The translations under genes and the position numbers were made by a program. This document shows positions 35,641 to 42,774 of a DNA stretch of 64,000 nucleotides, in pieces; the first letter of the stretch is position 1, and each line of letters opens with the position of its first letter. The notes under the pieces are model-generated. The model searched no databases, had not been told where the DNA came from, and was given only the letters and a program-made list of their open reading frames with translations. The stretch spans positions 1,884,501-1,948,500 of the forward strand of contig NZ_CP073720.1 of NCBI RefSeq assembly GCF_025137375.1. The letters run 5' to 3'. The DNA is from Dactylosporangium fulvum. GTDB taxonomy: Bacteria > Actinomycetota > Actinomycetes > Mycobacteriales > Micromonosporaceae.

Positions 35641-36785
35641 GAGGACACCACCTCGTCGTGCAGCCGGTGGAACAGGGATACGGTCGCCTCGTCGGCGTGT
35701 CCCCGCTGGCCGAGGTAGTCGGCGAACAGCTCACCGGGCGACCGTCCGGCACGGGCGCCGGACGAGCTGTCCGCGGCCTTCGGGTCGGGCAGCAGTTTGG
35801 GATCGATGCGTACCTCGAGTGCCTTCGGCAGCAGCTCCTGGACCTCTTCGCGCAGGCCCGCCCGCGGCGGCTCCTGCACGTACACCCGCAGCCACGCGTC
35901 ACCCGTGTCCAATGTGGACAGCTGGGCGAGCGTGCCCCGGACGGTCCGCAGCGGGGTCGCGACCGGCAGGGGGATCTCCCGTGCCCGGGCCGCGGTCGTC
36001 GCGGTGACGTCGACGACGCAGGCGGTCGAGAGATTCTCCTCCTCGCCGAAGTCGATCGGCAGGGGACTGCCGCTGTACCGGATCGGGCAGGGGCCGTTGA
36101 CCGCCTGCGCCCGGTGCAGGTGCCCGAGCGCGACGTAGTGCGCCGACGACGGGAAGACCCCGGCCGGCACGGCGTAGCCCATGATGGTGTGCGCCTCGCG
36201 CTCACCGCCGCCCATCGTCGCGCCGATGACGGTGAGGTGGCCGGTGACGAGGTTGACCGTGCCGTCGCCGAACCCCTTGGCCAGCACCGAGATCAGCTGA
36301 CCGATGGCGCTCGCGTACGACTGGACGGCCTCGGCGGCGCTCAGGTCGAACATCTCGCTGGCCCGCAGCGCGTACCGCTGGGAGACGAACGGCAGCGCGA
36401 CGAGCCGCCACTCCTCGCCGCCCTTCGTCGTCCCGGTGACGAGGTGCTCCTCGGGCCGGCCGACGGCGCCGCGGACGGTGATCCCGGCCGCGTCCGCCCA
36501 GGGCCGCAGCGCGTCGAGGGCCGGGCCGTTGTCGTGGTTGCCGCCGATGACGACGACCTCGGCGCCGGTGCGGCGCAGCGCCGACAGCCCGCGTGTGACG
36601 ATCCGTGTCGAGTCGGCGGTCGGGCTGGCCGTGTCGTAGAGGTCACCGGCGACGATCACCAGGTCGGGCTGCTCGGCCTTGGCGACCTCGACCAGCGCGT
36701 TGAGCGCCGAGATGTGGTCGGCGGCCCGGGACTGGCCCTTGAGGACCTTGCCGACGTGCCAGTCCGAGGTGTGCAGGATCCGCAC
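35637..36785 (-). CDS. sbcD: Exonuclease subunit SbcD (Mre11-like phosphoesterase)
   Basis: 382 residues from a GTG at 36785 with a good AAAGGGGAGA ribosome site. Phosphoesterase motifs are in order: HTSDWHVGK, VAGDLYDTASP, IGGNHDNG, VTGHLTV and VALGHLHRAQ. These bind two Mn ions in the Mre11 active site. SbcD cuts DNA and SbcC powers it. The frame remains open upstream within the HerA-like gene, but the family starts at this GTG. It lies 14 bases after that gene. Confidence 0.95.
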   Translation of the reverse strand: MRILHTSDWHVGKVLKGQSRAADHISALNALVEVAKAEQPDLVIVAGDLYDTASPTADSTRIVTRGLSALRRTGAEVVVIGGNHDNGPALDALRPWADAAGITVRGAVGRPEEHLVTGTTKGGEEWRLVALPFVSQRYALRASEMFDLSAAEAVQSYASAIGQLISVLAKGFGDGTVNLVTGHLTVIGATMGGGEREAHTIMGYAVPAGVFPSSAHYVALGHLHRAQAVNGPCPIRYSGSPLPIDFGEEENLSTACVVDVTATTAARAREIPLPVATPLRTVRGTLAQLSTLDTGDAWLRVYVQEPPRAGLREEVQELLPKALEVRIDPKLLPDPKAADSSSGARAGRSPGELFADYLGQRGHADEATVSLFHRLHDEVVSS

Positions 36786-36799
36786 CCGGTCTCCCCTTT

Positions 36800-38569
36800 C
36801 TAGAACGGGATGTCGTCGTCGGAGATGCCGCCGCCACCGACCCGGGCCGCCATCGCGAACGGGTCGCCGGCCTGCACGATCGAGCGCAGGGTCGAGCTCG
36901 GCGCCGCACCCGCCTCGCCGGGGCGGGTCGCCCACGACGGGAACGGGAACTCGATGCACAGCGGCACCGGGATCTCCGGCTGCGAGACGAACATGGTGCC
37001 GGGCTTGGCCAGCAGGGCGCGCTGGCGCTGGGCCGGGGGGAGGAAGCCGTACTCCGGGCGGGAGGCCTCGGCGGGGTCGAGGCGGCCGACGACCCGGATC
37101 GCGGAGTTGGCCACGATCCGCCGCTCGACCTCGCTCGCGGTCTGCTGCGCGCCGATGAGCACCACGCCGAGGGAGCGGCCGCGCTCGGCGATGTCGAGCA
37201 GCACCTCCTTGATCGGGCTGGTGCCCTCCCGCGGTGCGTACTTGTTCAGCTCGTCGAGCACCACGAACAGCAGCGGCTTGGCGGTGCCGGCCTTCTCCTT
37301 GCGCTCGAACTCGGTCCGCAGGGTCACGCCGACGACGAACCGCTGCGCGCGGTCCGGCAGGTTGTGCAGGTCGACCACGGTCACCTGAGCGCTCTCCGCG
37401 GTGTTGATCTGGTGCGGCCTGCGCACCGCGAGGTCGCCGCGGATCAGCCGGGAGAGGTCCTTCTTGCTGCCGATGAGCCGCCGGGCGAAGGCGTTGACCG
37501 TGCCGAGGCCGACGGCGCTGCCCGCCCACTGGCCGCGCGTGGCGTCGTCGTTGAGCTGCTCGACGACGAAGTCGACGAGGTCCGCGTAGGAGTTCAGGCG
37601 GGTGCCGTCGATCGCGACCCCGCCCTCGGCCGGCTGCGCGGTGCGCGCCAGGTGAGCGGTCACCGAGTGGACGACCATCGTGTACTGCTGGCGCTCGTCG
37701 TCGGCGTCGGCGAACACGTACGGCAGCAGCCGGTCGGTGCAGAACTCCGCCAGCGTCCAGTAGAACGGGTCCACGCCGGACAGCCGGCTGCTGACGTCGG
37801 GCGTGCCGCTGGAGTCGCCGGCCCGCGGCGGCGCGTAGACCCGCACGTCGGGGAAGGGGCCGGCGATCAGGCCGAGCCGCGCGTAGCTGTCCTCGGTCGC
37901 CCGGTCGAGGCGGCTGTTCGGGTGGTCGAGGAACAGCAGGTCCTCGCCCTTGACGTTGAAGATGAGCGCGCGGGTGTTGGCGGTCTCGCCGGCGCCGCCG
38001 AGCACGCCCGAGCGGAAGACCGAGTAGAGCAGGAACGTCGCGAAGCTGGTTTTCGTCGCCACGCCGGAGATGCCGGAGATCGACACGTGTGCGCCCCGGG
38101 TGCCGTCGAGGAAGTCGGCGTTGAGGAACATGGGCGCGCCGTCGCGGCCGAAGCCCATCGGGACGGTGCGGTCCATGCGGTCGAAGTACAGGGCGCCGGC
38201 CCGTGCCTCGCCCCGCGCCCGGTGGACCAGCGCGCCCGGCGTCGGCGGCACGTAGACCTCCGGGTCGACCCGGGTGGTGGTGATCTCGGCGGCCTCCTGG
38301 ATCGTCGCCGGGAGCGTGCCGTCGGCGACGAGGAACACGTCGGAGTCGAACACGACGCCCTCGTGCCGCGCGCGGACGGCGGTCACGACGCCGGCGATCT
38401 TCACCGGGTCGTGCCCGGGAAGCTCACGATCCGTGACGACGACGTCATCGAGTTGCAGGTAGGCGCCGTCCTCGACGGCCACCCAGAACGTCAGCGGGGT
38501 CGCGTCGGCGGTACCGAGCACCCGGCCGACGACGGGCCCGTCCGCATCGGTGGCTGTCTCGTCCTCCAT
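36800..38569 (-). CDS. HerA-like DUF87 ATPase with unusual Walker A
   Basis: 589 residues from the ATG at 38569, preceded by GGGGGTCC. An N-terminal beta-barrel (HAS-barrel-like; VGRVLGTADATPLTFWVAVEDGAYLQLDDVV) leads to a RecA/FtsK-type ATPase. The Walker A position reads GISGVATKT rather than GxxxxGK[ST], near residues 166-174. Walker B is LLFVVLDELNKYAP (about 436), and the VLIGAQQTASEVERRIVANSAIRVVGRLDP segment is typical of HerA. HerA pumps DNA for NurA during end resection. It heads an operon with sbcD, sbcC and the NurA-like gene. Confidence 0.85.
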   Translation of the reverse strand: MEDETATDADGPVVGRVLGTADATPLTFWVAVEDGAYLQLDDVVVTDRELPGHDPVKIAGVVTAVRARHEGVVFDSDVFLVADGTLPATIQEAAEITTTRVDPEVYVPPTPGALVHRARGEARAGALYFDRMDRTVPMGFGRDGAPMFLNADFLDGTRGAHVSISGISGVATKTSFATFLLYSVFRSGVLGGAGETANTRALIFNVKGEDLLFLDHPNSRLDRATEDSYARLGLIAGPFPDVRVYAPPRAGDSSGTPDVSSRLSGVDPFYWTLAEFCTDRLLPYVFADADDERQQYTMVVHSVTAHLARTAQPAEGGVAIDGTRLNSYADLVDFVVEQLNDDATRGQWAGSAVGLGTVNAFARRLIGSKKDLSRLIRGDLAVRRPHQINTAESAQVTVVDLHNLPDRAQRFVVGVTLRTEFERKEKAGTAKPLLFVVLDELNKYAPREGTSPIKEVLLDIAERGRSLGVVLIGAQQTASEVERRIVANSAIRVVGRLDPAEASRPEYGFLPPAQRQRALLAKPGTMFVSQPEIPVPLCIEFPFPSWATRPGEAGAAPSSTLRSIVQAGDPFAMAARVGGGGISDDDIPF

Positions 38570-38697
38570 CGTGGACCCCCAGTACATGTGTTCGCCTGTG
38601 CATCGTGCCTCAAGACCGCCAGCGGGTCGAAGCCACCACGCCAACGGTGAACGGTTTCATGATTCAAAATGCGGACAAAACCGGATGCAGCACGCTG

Positions 38698-38764
38698 TTG
38701 TCCACAGGGTTGGGGTGGGTTTTCCACAGGGCTGTGGGCGGCGTTGTGGACAGGGTGTGGATCG
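38698..38764. promoter_or_regulatory. Cluster of DnaA-box-like sites upstream of the repair operon
   Basis: TTGTCCACA (38698-38706, perfect actinobacterial DnaA box), TTTTCCACA (38720-38728), CTGTCCACA on the minus strand (38745-38753), and CGATCCACA on the minus strand (38756-38764). Four sites lie within 67 bases. The neighbouring 38655-38690 is relatively AT-rich. This is the 199-base gap 38570-38768, which otherwise must carry the promoter for the HerA operon. The ribD-like gene ends at 38769. Confidence 0.5.
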
Positions 38765-38768
38765 CGGC

Positions 38769-39482
38769 CTATCGCGAGTACCGCAGCATCAGCTGTCCTT
38801 CCGCGAGCAGGACGTGACGCAGCGTGAGGCGCTCGGGGGTTGCCAGCGGTGGGCCGGCGATGATCCGATCGGGGCCCGGACCGGCCAGCAGTGGCGACAG
38901 GGTGAGGCACAGCTCGTCGACCAGCCCCGCTGCGGTGAGTGACCCGAACAGCTGCGGGCCGCCCTCGCTCAGCAGTTGCCGGAGCCCGCGCCCGTGCAGG
39001 TCGGCGACCGCGGCGGCCAGGTCGACCCGGTCGTCGCCGTGGCGCACGACGTCGGCCACCTCGGTGAGTCCGTCGTCCGGCTCGGTGGCCGAGCGCGTGA
39101 CGATGATCGGCCGGACCGGCGCGTCGGCGAGCGCGGGGTGCGCCGGGTCGAGGTCGGCGCGGCCGGAGACGACGACCAGCGTCGGATACTCCGCCAGGCC
39201 GTTGGCCCGCCGCCACGCCCGGCGCTCCTCGTCGAGGCGCAGCGCCCGGTAACCCTCCTCGCGCAGGGTGCCGGCGCCGACCACGAGCGCGTCGCACAGC
39301 ATGCGCAGGATGCCGAAGACCCGTTTGTCCTCCGGGCTCGACAGGCCCTCGGACCTGCCCTCGACGGTGCCCGCGCCGTCGAGGCTCGACACGAAGTTGA
39401 GCCGCAGCCACGGGCTCTGCCCGACCCGGTAGAGCGCGGTCAGGTCAACGGGATCGGCCGTGGTGGGCCACAGTTGCTGCAC
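38769..39482 (-). CDS. Pyrimidine reductase family protein (RibD C-terminal domain)
   Basis: 237 residues from a GTG. The RibD_C/dihydrofolate-reductase-like fold is shown by LNFVSSLDGAGTV at the start, LRMLCDALVVGAGTLREEGY, PTLVVVSGRADLD, and LLSEGGPQLFGSLTAAGLVDELCLTLSPLLAG. Related enzymes reduce the ribosylaminopyrimidine in riboflavin synthesis with NADPH. There is no deaminase domain and no other rib gene nearby, so it may act on another substrate. It lies upstream of the DnaA-box region, in the same direction as the repair operon but 199 bases from it. Confidence 0.85.
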   Translation of the reverse strand: MQQLWPTTADPVDLTALYRVGQSPWLRLNFVSSLDGAGTVEGRSEGLSSPEDKRVFGILRMLCDALVVGAGTLREEGYRALRLDEERRAWRRANGLAEYPTLVVVSGRADLDPAHPALADAPVRPIIVTRSATEPDDGLTEVADVVRHGDDRVDLAAAVADLHGRGLRQLLSEGGPQLFGSLTAAGLVDELCLTLSPLLAGPGPDRIIAGPPLATPERLTLRHVLLAEGQLMLRYSR

Positions 39483-39677
39483 TCGCCGAATCTACTGCCC
39501 CTACTCGCCTCACTCGCCCGGCGGTCCGGTGACCGGCGGTGTCGGCACGGGCTCGCGGTGCTGGCAGTCGCAGTGGCTGCGACCGGGGCACTCGTCGTGT
39601 CGTTTCTCCCGACACGCTGGACAGATCACACTTTCAGCGTGCGCCGCCCGCCCCGCACGGTCAACAATGACTGCACC

Positions 39678-40223
39678 ATGGCACGCTTGATCTACCAACT
39701 GCGGATCGCCCTCGACGGCGTCGAACCACCCGTCTGGCGGCGGGTGCTGGTGCCCGGCGGCTTCACACTGGACCGGGTGCACCGGGTCGTGCAGTTCGCG
39801 ATGGGCTGGAGCGACCGGCACCTGCACGTGTTCGACATCAGCGGCGTGCAGTTCGGCGTGCCGGACCCCGACGGCCTGCTCGAGGTCCGCGACGAGCTCG
39901 ACGCACGCCTGGACGCCGTGGCGCAGAAGGGCGCGCGGCTGCGGTACACGTACGATTTCGGCGACTGGTGGGAGCATGAGATCGCGGTCGAGGACGTCGT
40001 ACCGGCTGATCTGGACACCCGCTACCCGATGTGCGTCGGCGGCGAGCGGGCCTGCCCGCCGGACGACATCGGCGGCCCGGACGGCTACCACGACTTCCTC
40101 ACCGCCTACGGCGATCCGGCGCACCCCGACCACGCCTCGATGCGCGAGTGGCTGGGCCGCGACTTCGACGCGACACGGTTCGACGCGTCGCGCGCCACGG
40201 CCCTGTTGCGCCGGATGACGTGA
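39678..40223 (+). CDS. Plasmid pRiA4b ORF-3 family protein
   Basis: 181 residues from the ATG at 39678. The family's signature is clear: YQLRIALDGVEPPVWRRVLVP at the start, LDRVHRVVQFAMGW-HLHVFDI, LRYTYDFGDWWEHEI, and CVGGERACPPDDIGGPDGYHDFL. This family is widespread and is also found as passenger genes in IS1096-type elements; its function is not established. No transposase is found beside it. The 195 bases before it (39483-39677) hold no other recognisable gene. Confidence 0.85.
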   Translation: MARLIYQLRIALDGVEPPVWRRVLVPGGFTLDRVHRVVQFAMGWSDRHLHVFDISGVQFGVPDPDGLLEVRDELDARLDAVAQKGARLRYTYDFGDWWEHEIAVEDVVPADLDTRYPMCVGGERACPPDDIGGPDGYHDFLTAYGDPAHPDHASMREWLGRDFDATRFDASRATALLRRMT

Positions 40224-40240
40224 CCTTGTTGCACTCAGCG

Positions 40241-40466
40241 TGACACTGCGCTGGTGGCGCTGCTGGCGCTCGGCCGACGTGGCGCTGTTGGCGGTTGGCG
40301 TGGCGCTGCTGGGGCTCGACCGACGTGGCGCTGTTGGCGGTTGGTGTGGCGTGGTGCTGTTGGCGCTCGACCGACGTGGCGCTGTTGGCGGTTGGCGTGG
40401 CGTGGTGCTGCTGGCGCGGCGCGGCGCTGTTGGCGGTTGGCGTGGCGCTGTTGGCGCTCGACCGAC
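40241..40466. repeat. Tandem repeat array (minisatellite)
   Basis: Two alternating units make up the block. Unit X, GGCGCTGTTGGCGGTTGGCG plus T, starts at 40281, 40327, 40378 and 40423, with one substitution in copy 2. Unit Y, roughly GGCGCTG-TGG-GCTCGACCGACGT, fills between them. The spacing is 45-51 bases and about 4.5 composite copies are present. It directly follows the pRiA4b-like gene and is followed by a strong hairpin. Confidence 0.8.
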
Positions 40467-40520
40467 GTTGACCTTGGTGGGATTCCGTGGCCCTGACCAC
40501 GGAATCCCACCAAGGTCAAC
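40467..40520. terminator. 24-bp perfect hairpin after the tandem array
   Basis: Arms of 24 bases (40467-40490 and 40497-40520) are perfectly complementary around the 6-base loop CCCTGA. The left arm begins GTTGACCTTGG. It is long for a simple terminator and lies at the boundary between the repeat array and a repeat-poor stretch. Confidence 0.7.
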
Positions 40521-41097
40521 TCGATGGTCGGATGAATCTTTCACGACAGGGCCCACCCGTTGCGCGTCCAGGTGCGGTCAGCGGCCCGGGTCGGCGGTGT
40601 GTGCGCGTTGCGGTGGCGGGCCTGAGCCGGTCGGTGGTGCGCGGACCGGCGGACGCTTCGTTGCTGGTCGCCGGCCGGTCGTGCGGGCCGCCAGATGCTT
40701 CGTGCGTTGGTCGCCTGGCCGTTTCGTGTGTTGGTCGCCTGGTCGCTTCGCGCGCTGATCGCCCTGCCGGTTGTGCTGGTCGTGGGCCGCTGGGCAGGTC
40801 GGGGACTGGCGGTTTTCGTCCTGGCGCAAGGGTGCTCCGGCCGGATGCCACACGGCGATGCCGATCGATGATGGCCTACCTCGCCCACGAGTTCGCGGCG
40901 GTCTTCGAGCCCATCTCAAGATGCGCTGCCATCGATGGATAGCCAGTGAGGAACATCGATCGAATAAGAGTGTTGAGCGTCGATGGATGGGACTGGCTGT
41001 CGGCGACGTTCATCGATGCTGCACGGCTGGACGACGGGCGGCCCTTCAGGTAGGGAGCCGTCGGCGACAAATCCCGCAAAGCCGGACAAGCTAGGAT
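40521..41097. other. Gene-free region with degenerate repeats and ATCGAT motifs
   Basis: About 577 bases with no convincing gene on either strand. Around 40710-40770 are degenerate direct repeats of the GGTCGCCTGG-CG-TTCG type. From 40863 to 41020 the motif ATCGAT or GTCGAT followed by GGAT, GATG, CGAA or GCTG occurs five times (about 40863, 40930, 40953, 40979, 41011), and local GC content drops. The ceb promoter begins after this. Confidence 0.45.
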
Positions 41098-41120
41098 GTC
41101 GAAATCTCGCGGTAACGAAA

Positions 41121-41134
41121 TGGGAACGCTCCCA
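41121..41134. promoter_or_regulatory. CebR-type operator 1
   Basis: TGGGAACGCTCCCA, one base away from the CebR consensus palindrome TGGGAGCGCTCCCA known from Streptomyces. It ends 8 bases before a TTGACA -35 hexamer (41143-41148). Confidence 0.85.
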
Positions 41135-41142
41135 TTGCCCCA

Positions 41143-41171
41143 TTGACACGTCGGCGTTTGCGGTCCACGCT
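41143..41171 (+). promoter_or_regulatory. Probable promoter of the ceb operon
   Basis: TTGACA at 41143-41148 with a 17-base spacer to CACGCT (41166-41171), a weak -10. It lies exactly between two CebR-type operators, which fits repression in the absence of cellobiose. Confidence 0.5.
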
Positions 41172-41173
41172 CG

Positions 41174-41187
41174 TGGGAGCGCTCCCG
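41174..41187. promoter_or_regulatory. CebR-type operator 2
   Basis: TGGGAGCGCTCCCG, again one mismatch from the CebR consensus. It is 53 bases from operator 1 (centre to centre, about five DNA turns) and covers the probable transcription start, so repressors on both could cooperate by looping or close the promoter. Confidence 0.85.
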
Positions 41188-41335
41188 AGGCTGTGGCAGG
41201 TGCCACACCCCGCAGCCGTGGGGGCATCAATTCGCATGCCCGCCAGACCCCGACAGGGGACCGGCACCAGGCCCTGTCGCCCACGCATCACACCCCCCAC
41301 ACCCACACCCATCACGACCTGAGAGAGGGGTCAGG

Positions 41336-42643
41336 ATGAGCGTCACCTCGCGCCGCCTGCGTTCGATCGCTGCGGCAACGCTCACCGCAGGGCTTGCCCT
41401 CGGTATGGGAGCGTGCAGCGCAAAGAACGATGAGCCCAGTGCCGACGGCACCGGGCCGGTGACCATTTCGCTGTCCTACTTCGGCACGCCCGGCTTCACG
41501 CAGGCGGTCAAGGACTTCGCGGCGAAGAACCCGAACATCAAGGTCAACGTGAAGAACGAAGGCCAGACCAAGGACTTCGTGCCGAAGCTGGCCCAGCAGA
41601 TCTCCGCAGGCAGCGGCGCGAGTGACGTGGTCATGCTCGAAGAGGGCATGCTCCTGCAGTACCTCAAGGACAACAAGGGCTTCGCCAACCTGCTCGACCT
41701 GGGCGCGTCGTCGCTCGAGAGCGAGTACCTGGCGTTCAAGTGGAAGAACGCCTTCACCGCGGACGGCAAGAAGCTCGTCGGTCTCGGCACCGACGTCGGC
41801 CCGCTGGCCATGTGCTACCGCACGGACCTGTTCCAGAAGGCCGGCCTGCCCACCAGCCGCGACGAGGTCAGCAAGCTCTGGCCGACGTGGCAGGCCTACG
41901 CCAAGCAGGGCGAGGCCTTCAAGGCCAAGAACACCGGCGCGGCGTGGGTCGACTCGGCCACCTCGATCATGCAGCCGTACATCATGCAGAACAGCGACAC
42001 CTGGTTCTACGACAAGAGCGACAAGTACGTCGGTGACACCAACAAGGCGGTCAAGGACGCCTACGACCTGGGCATGGACATGGCCGCCAAGGGCCTGACC
42101 GCCAAGCTGCAGCGCTGGCAGGCGGACTGGGACGCCGCGTTCAAGAACGCCGCGTTCGCGACCGTGCCGTGCCCGCCGTGGTACACCGGTGTGATCAAGG
42201 AGCGGGCGGGCGACGCCGGCAAGAACAACTGGGACATCGCCACCATCCCCGGTAAGGGCGGCAACTGGGGCGGTTCCTACCTGGCGATCCCCGAGCAGAG
42301 CAAGCACAAGAAGCAGGCGTTCGAGCTCGTCAAGTACCTGACCGGCAAGGACGGTGGCCTGGCCGCGTTCAAGGAGGCCGGCCCGCTGCCCTCCTCGGTC
42401 TCCGCGCTCGCCGACCCGACGCTGACCGGTGCGACCAACGACTACTTCAACAACGCCCCCGTCGGCCAGATCTACGCCGGTGCGGCGAAGGACCTCAAGC
42501 CGATCTACCTGGGCCCGAATCACCAGGCCATGTGGGAGAACGGCCTCGAGCCGGCCATGCAGGCCGCCGAGCAGGGCAAGCTCACCGCCCAGCAGGGCTG
42601 GGAGAAGGGCATCAAGGACAGCAAGGCGCTGGCCGAGGACTGA
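41336..42643 (+). CDS. cebE: Cellobiose/cello-oligosaccharide-binding lipoprotein, CebE-like
   Basis: 435 residues with a lipobox signal peptide (GMGAC, Cys27). The mature part is a type 1 extracellular solute-binding protein for sugars, with features such as FVPKLAQQISAGSGASDVV, LVGLGTDVGPLAMCYRTDLF and VGDTNKAVKDAYDLGMDMA. It hands cello-oligosaccharides to the permeases encoded downstream. The gene name is by operon context (CebR-type operators, permeases, beta-glucosidase); binding specificity cannot be read directly. The first ribosome site is GAGAGAGGGG. Confidence 0.88.
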   Translation: MSVTSRRLRSIAAATLTAGLALGMGACSAKNDEPSADGTGPVTISLSYFGTPGFTQAVKDFAAKNPNIKVNVKNEGQTKDFVPKLAQQISAGSGASDVVMLEEGMLLQYLKDNKGFANLLDLGASSLESEYLAFKWKNAFTADGKKLVGLGTDVGPLAMCYRTDLFQKAGLPTSRDEVSKLWPTWQAYAKQGEAFKAKNTGAAWVDSATSIMQPYIMQNSDTWFYDKSDKYVGDTNKAVKDAYDLGMDMAAKGLTAKLQRWQADWDAAFKNAAFATVPCPPWYTGVIKERAGDAGKNNWDIATIPGKGGNWGGSYLAIPEQSKHKKQAFELVKYLTGKDGGLAAFKEAGPLPSSVSALADPTLTGATNDYFNNAPVGQIYAGAAKDLKPIYLGPNHQAMWENGLEPAMQAAEQGKLTAQQGWEKGIKDSKALAED

Positions 42644-42661
42644 TCGAGTCCGCTTGAAGAG

Positions 42662-42706
42662 GGTGGAGGTGGCGTCCACGCGAGTCCGGTGGACGCCACC
42701 TCCACC
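42662..42706. terminator. 18-bp hairpin between cebE and cebF
   Basis: Perfect 18-bp arms (42662-42679, 42689-42706; left arm GGTGGAGGTGGCGTCCAC) with loop GCGAGTCCG. It lies in the 131-base gap between the binding-protein and permease genes. In such operons this usually ends part of the transcripts or protects the upstream mRNA, giving more binding protein than permease. Confidence 0.75.
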
Positions 42707-42774
42707 GCTTGACCGGAGCCGGAGCTGATTGAGCCGAGTCGCTCAAAGGGAAAGCCGGAGGAAGGACCCACCCC

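Noticed and set aside
38570..38768. Replication origin oriC.
   Set aside because: DnaA boxes are present but too few, and dnaA/dnaN or gidB/parAB are not next to it.
39678..40223. Passenger gene of an insertion sequence.
   Set aside because: The pRiA4b-type family occurs in such elements, but no transposase, inverted terminal repeats or target duplication flank it.
40241..40466. Possible CRISPR array.
   Set aside because: Units are adjacent and alternate without unique spacers of constant length, and no cas genes are present.
39510..40556. Minus-strand frame of 348 codons over the pRiA4b-like gene and tandem array.
   Set aside because: Its translation is low-complexity (repeated PRQPPTAPRR), and the plus-strand protein matches a known family.
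40240..40758. Plus-strand reading of the tandem array as a Trp/Gly-rich protein.
   Set aside because: It consists of the tandem repeat read through, has no ribosome site and no normal codon bias, and runs into the 24-bp hairpin.
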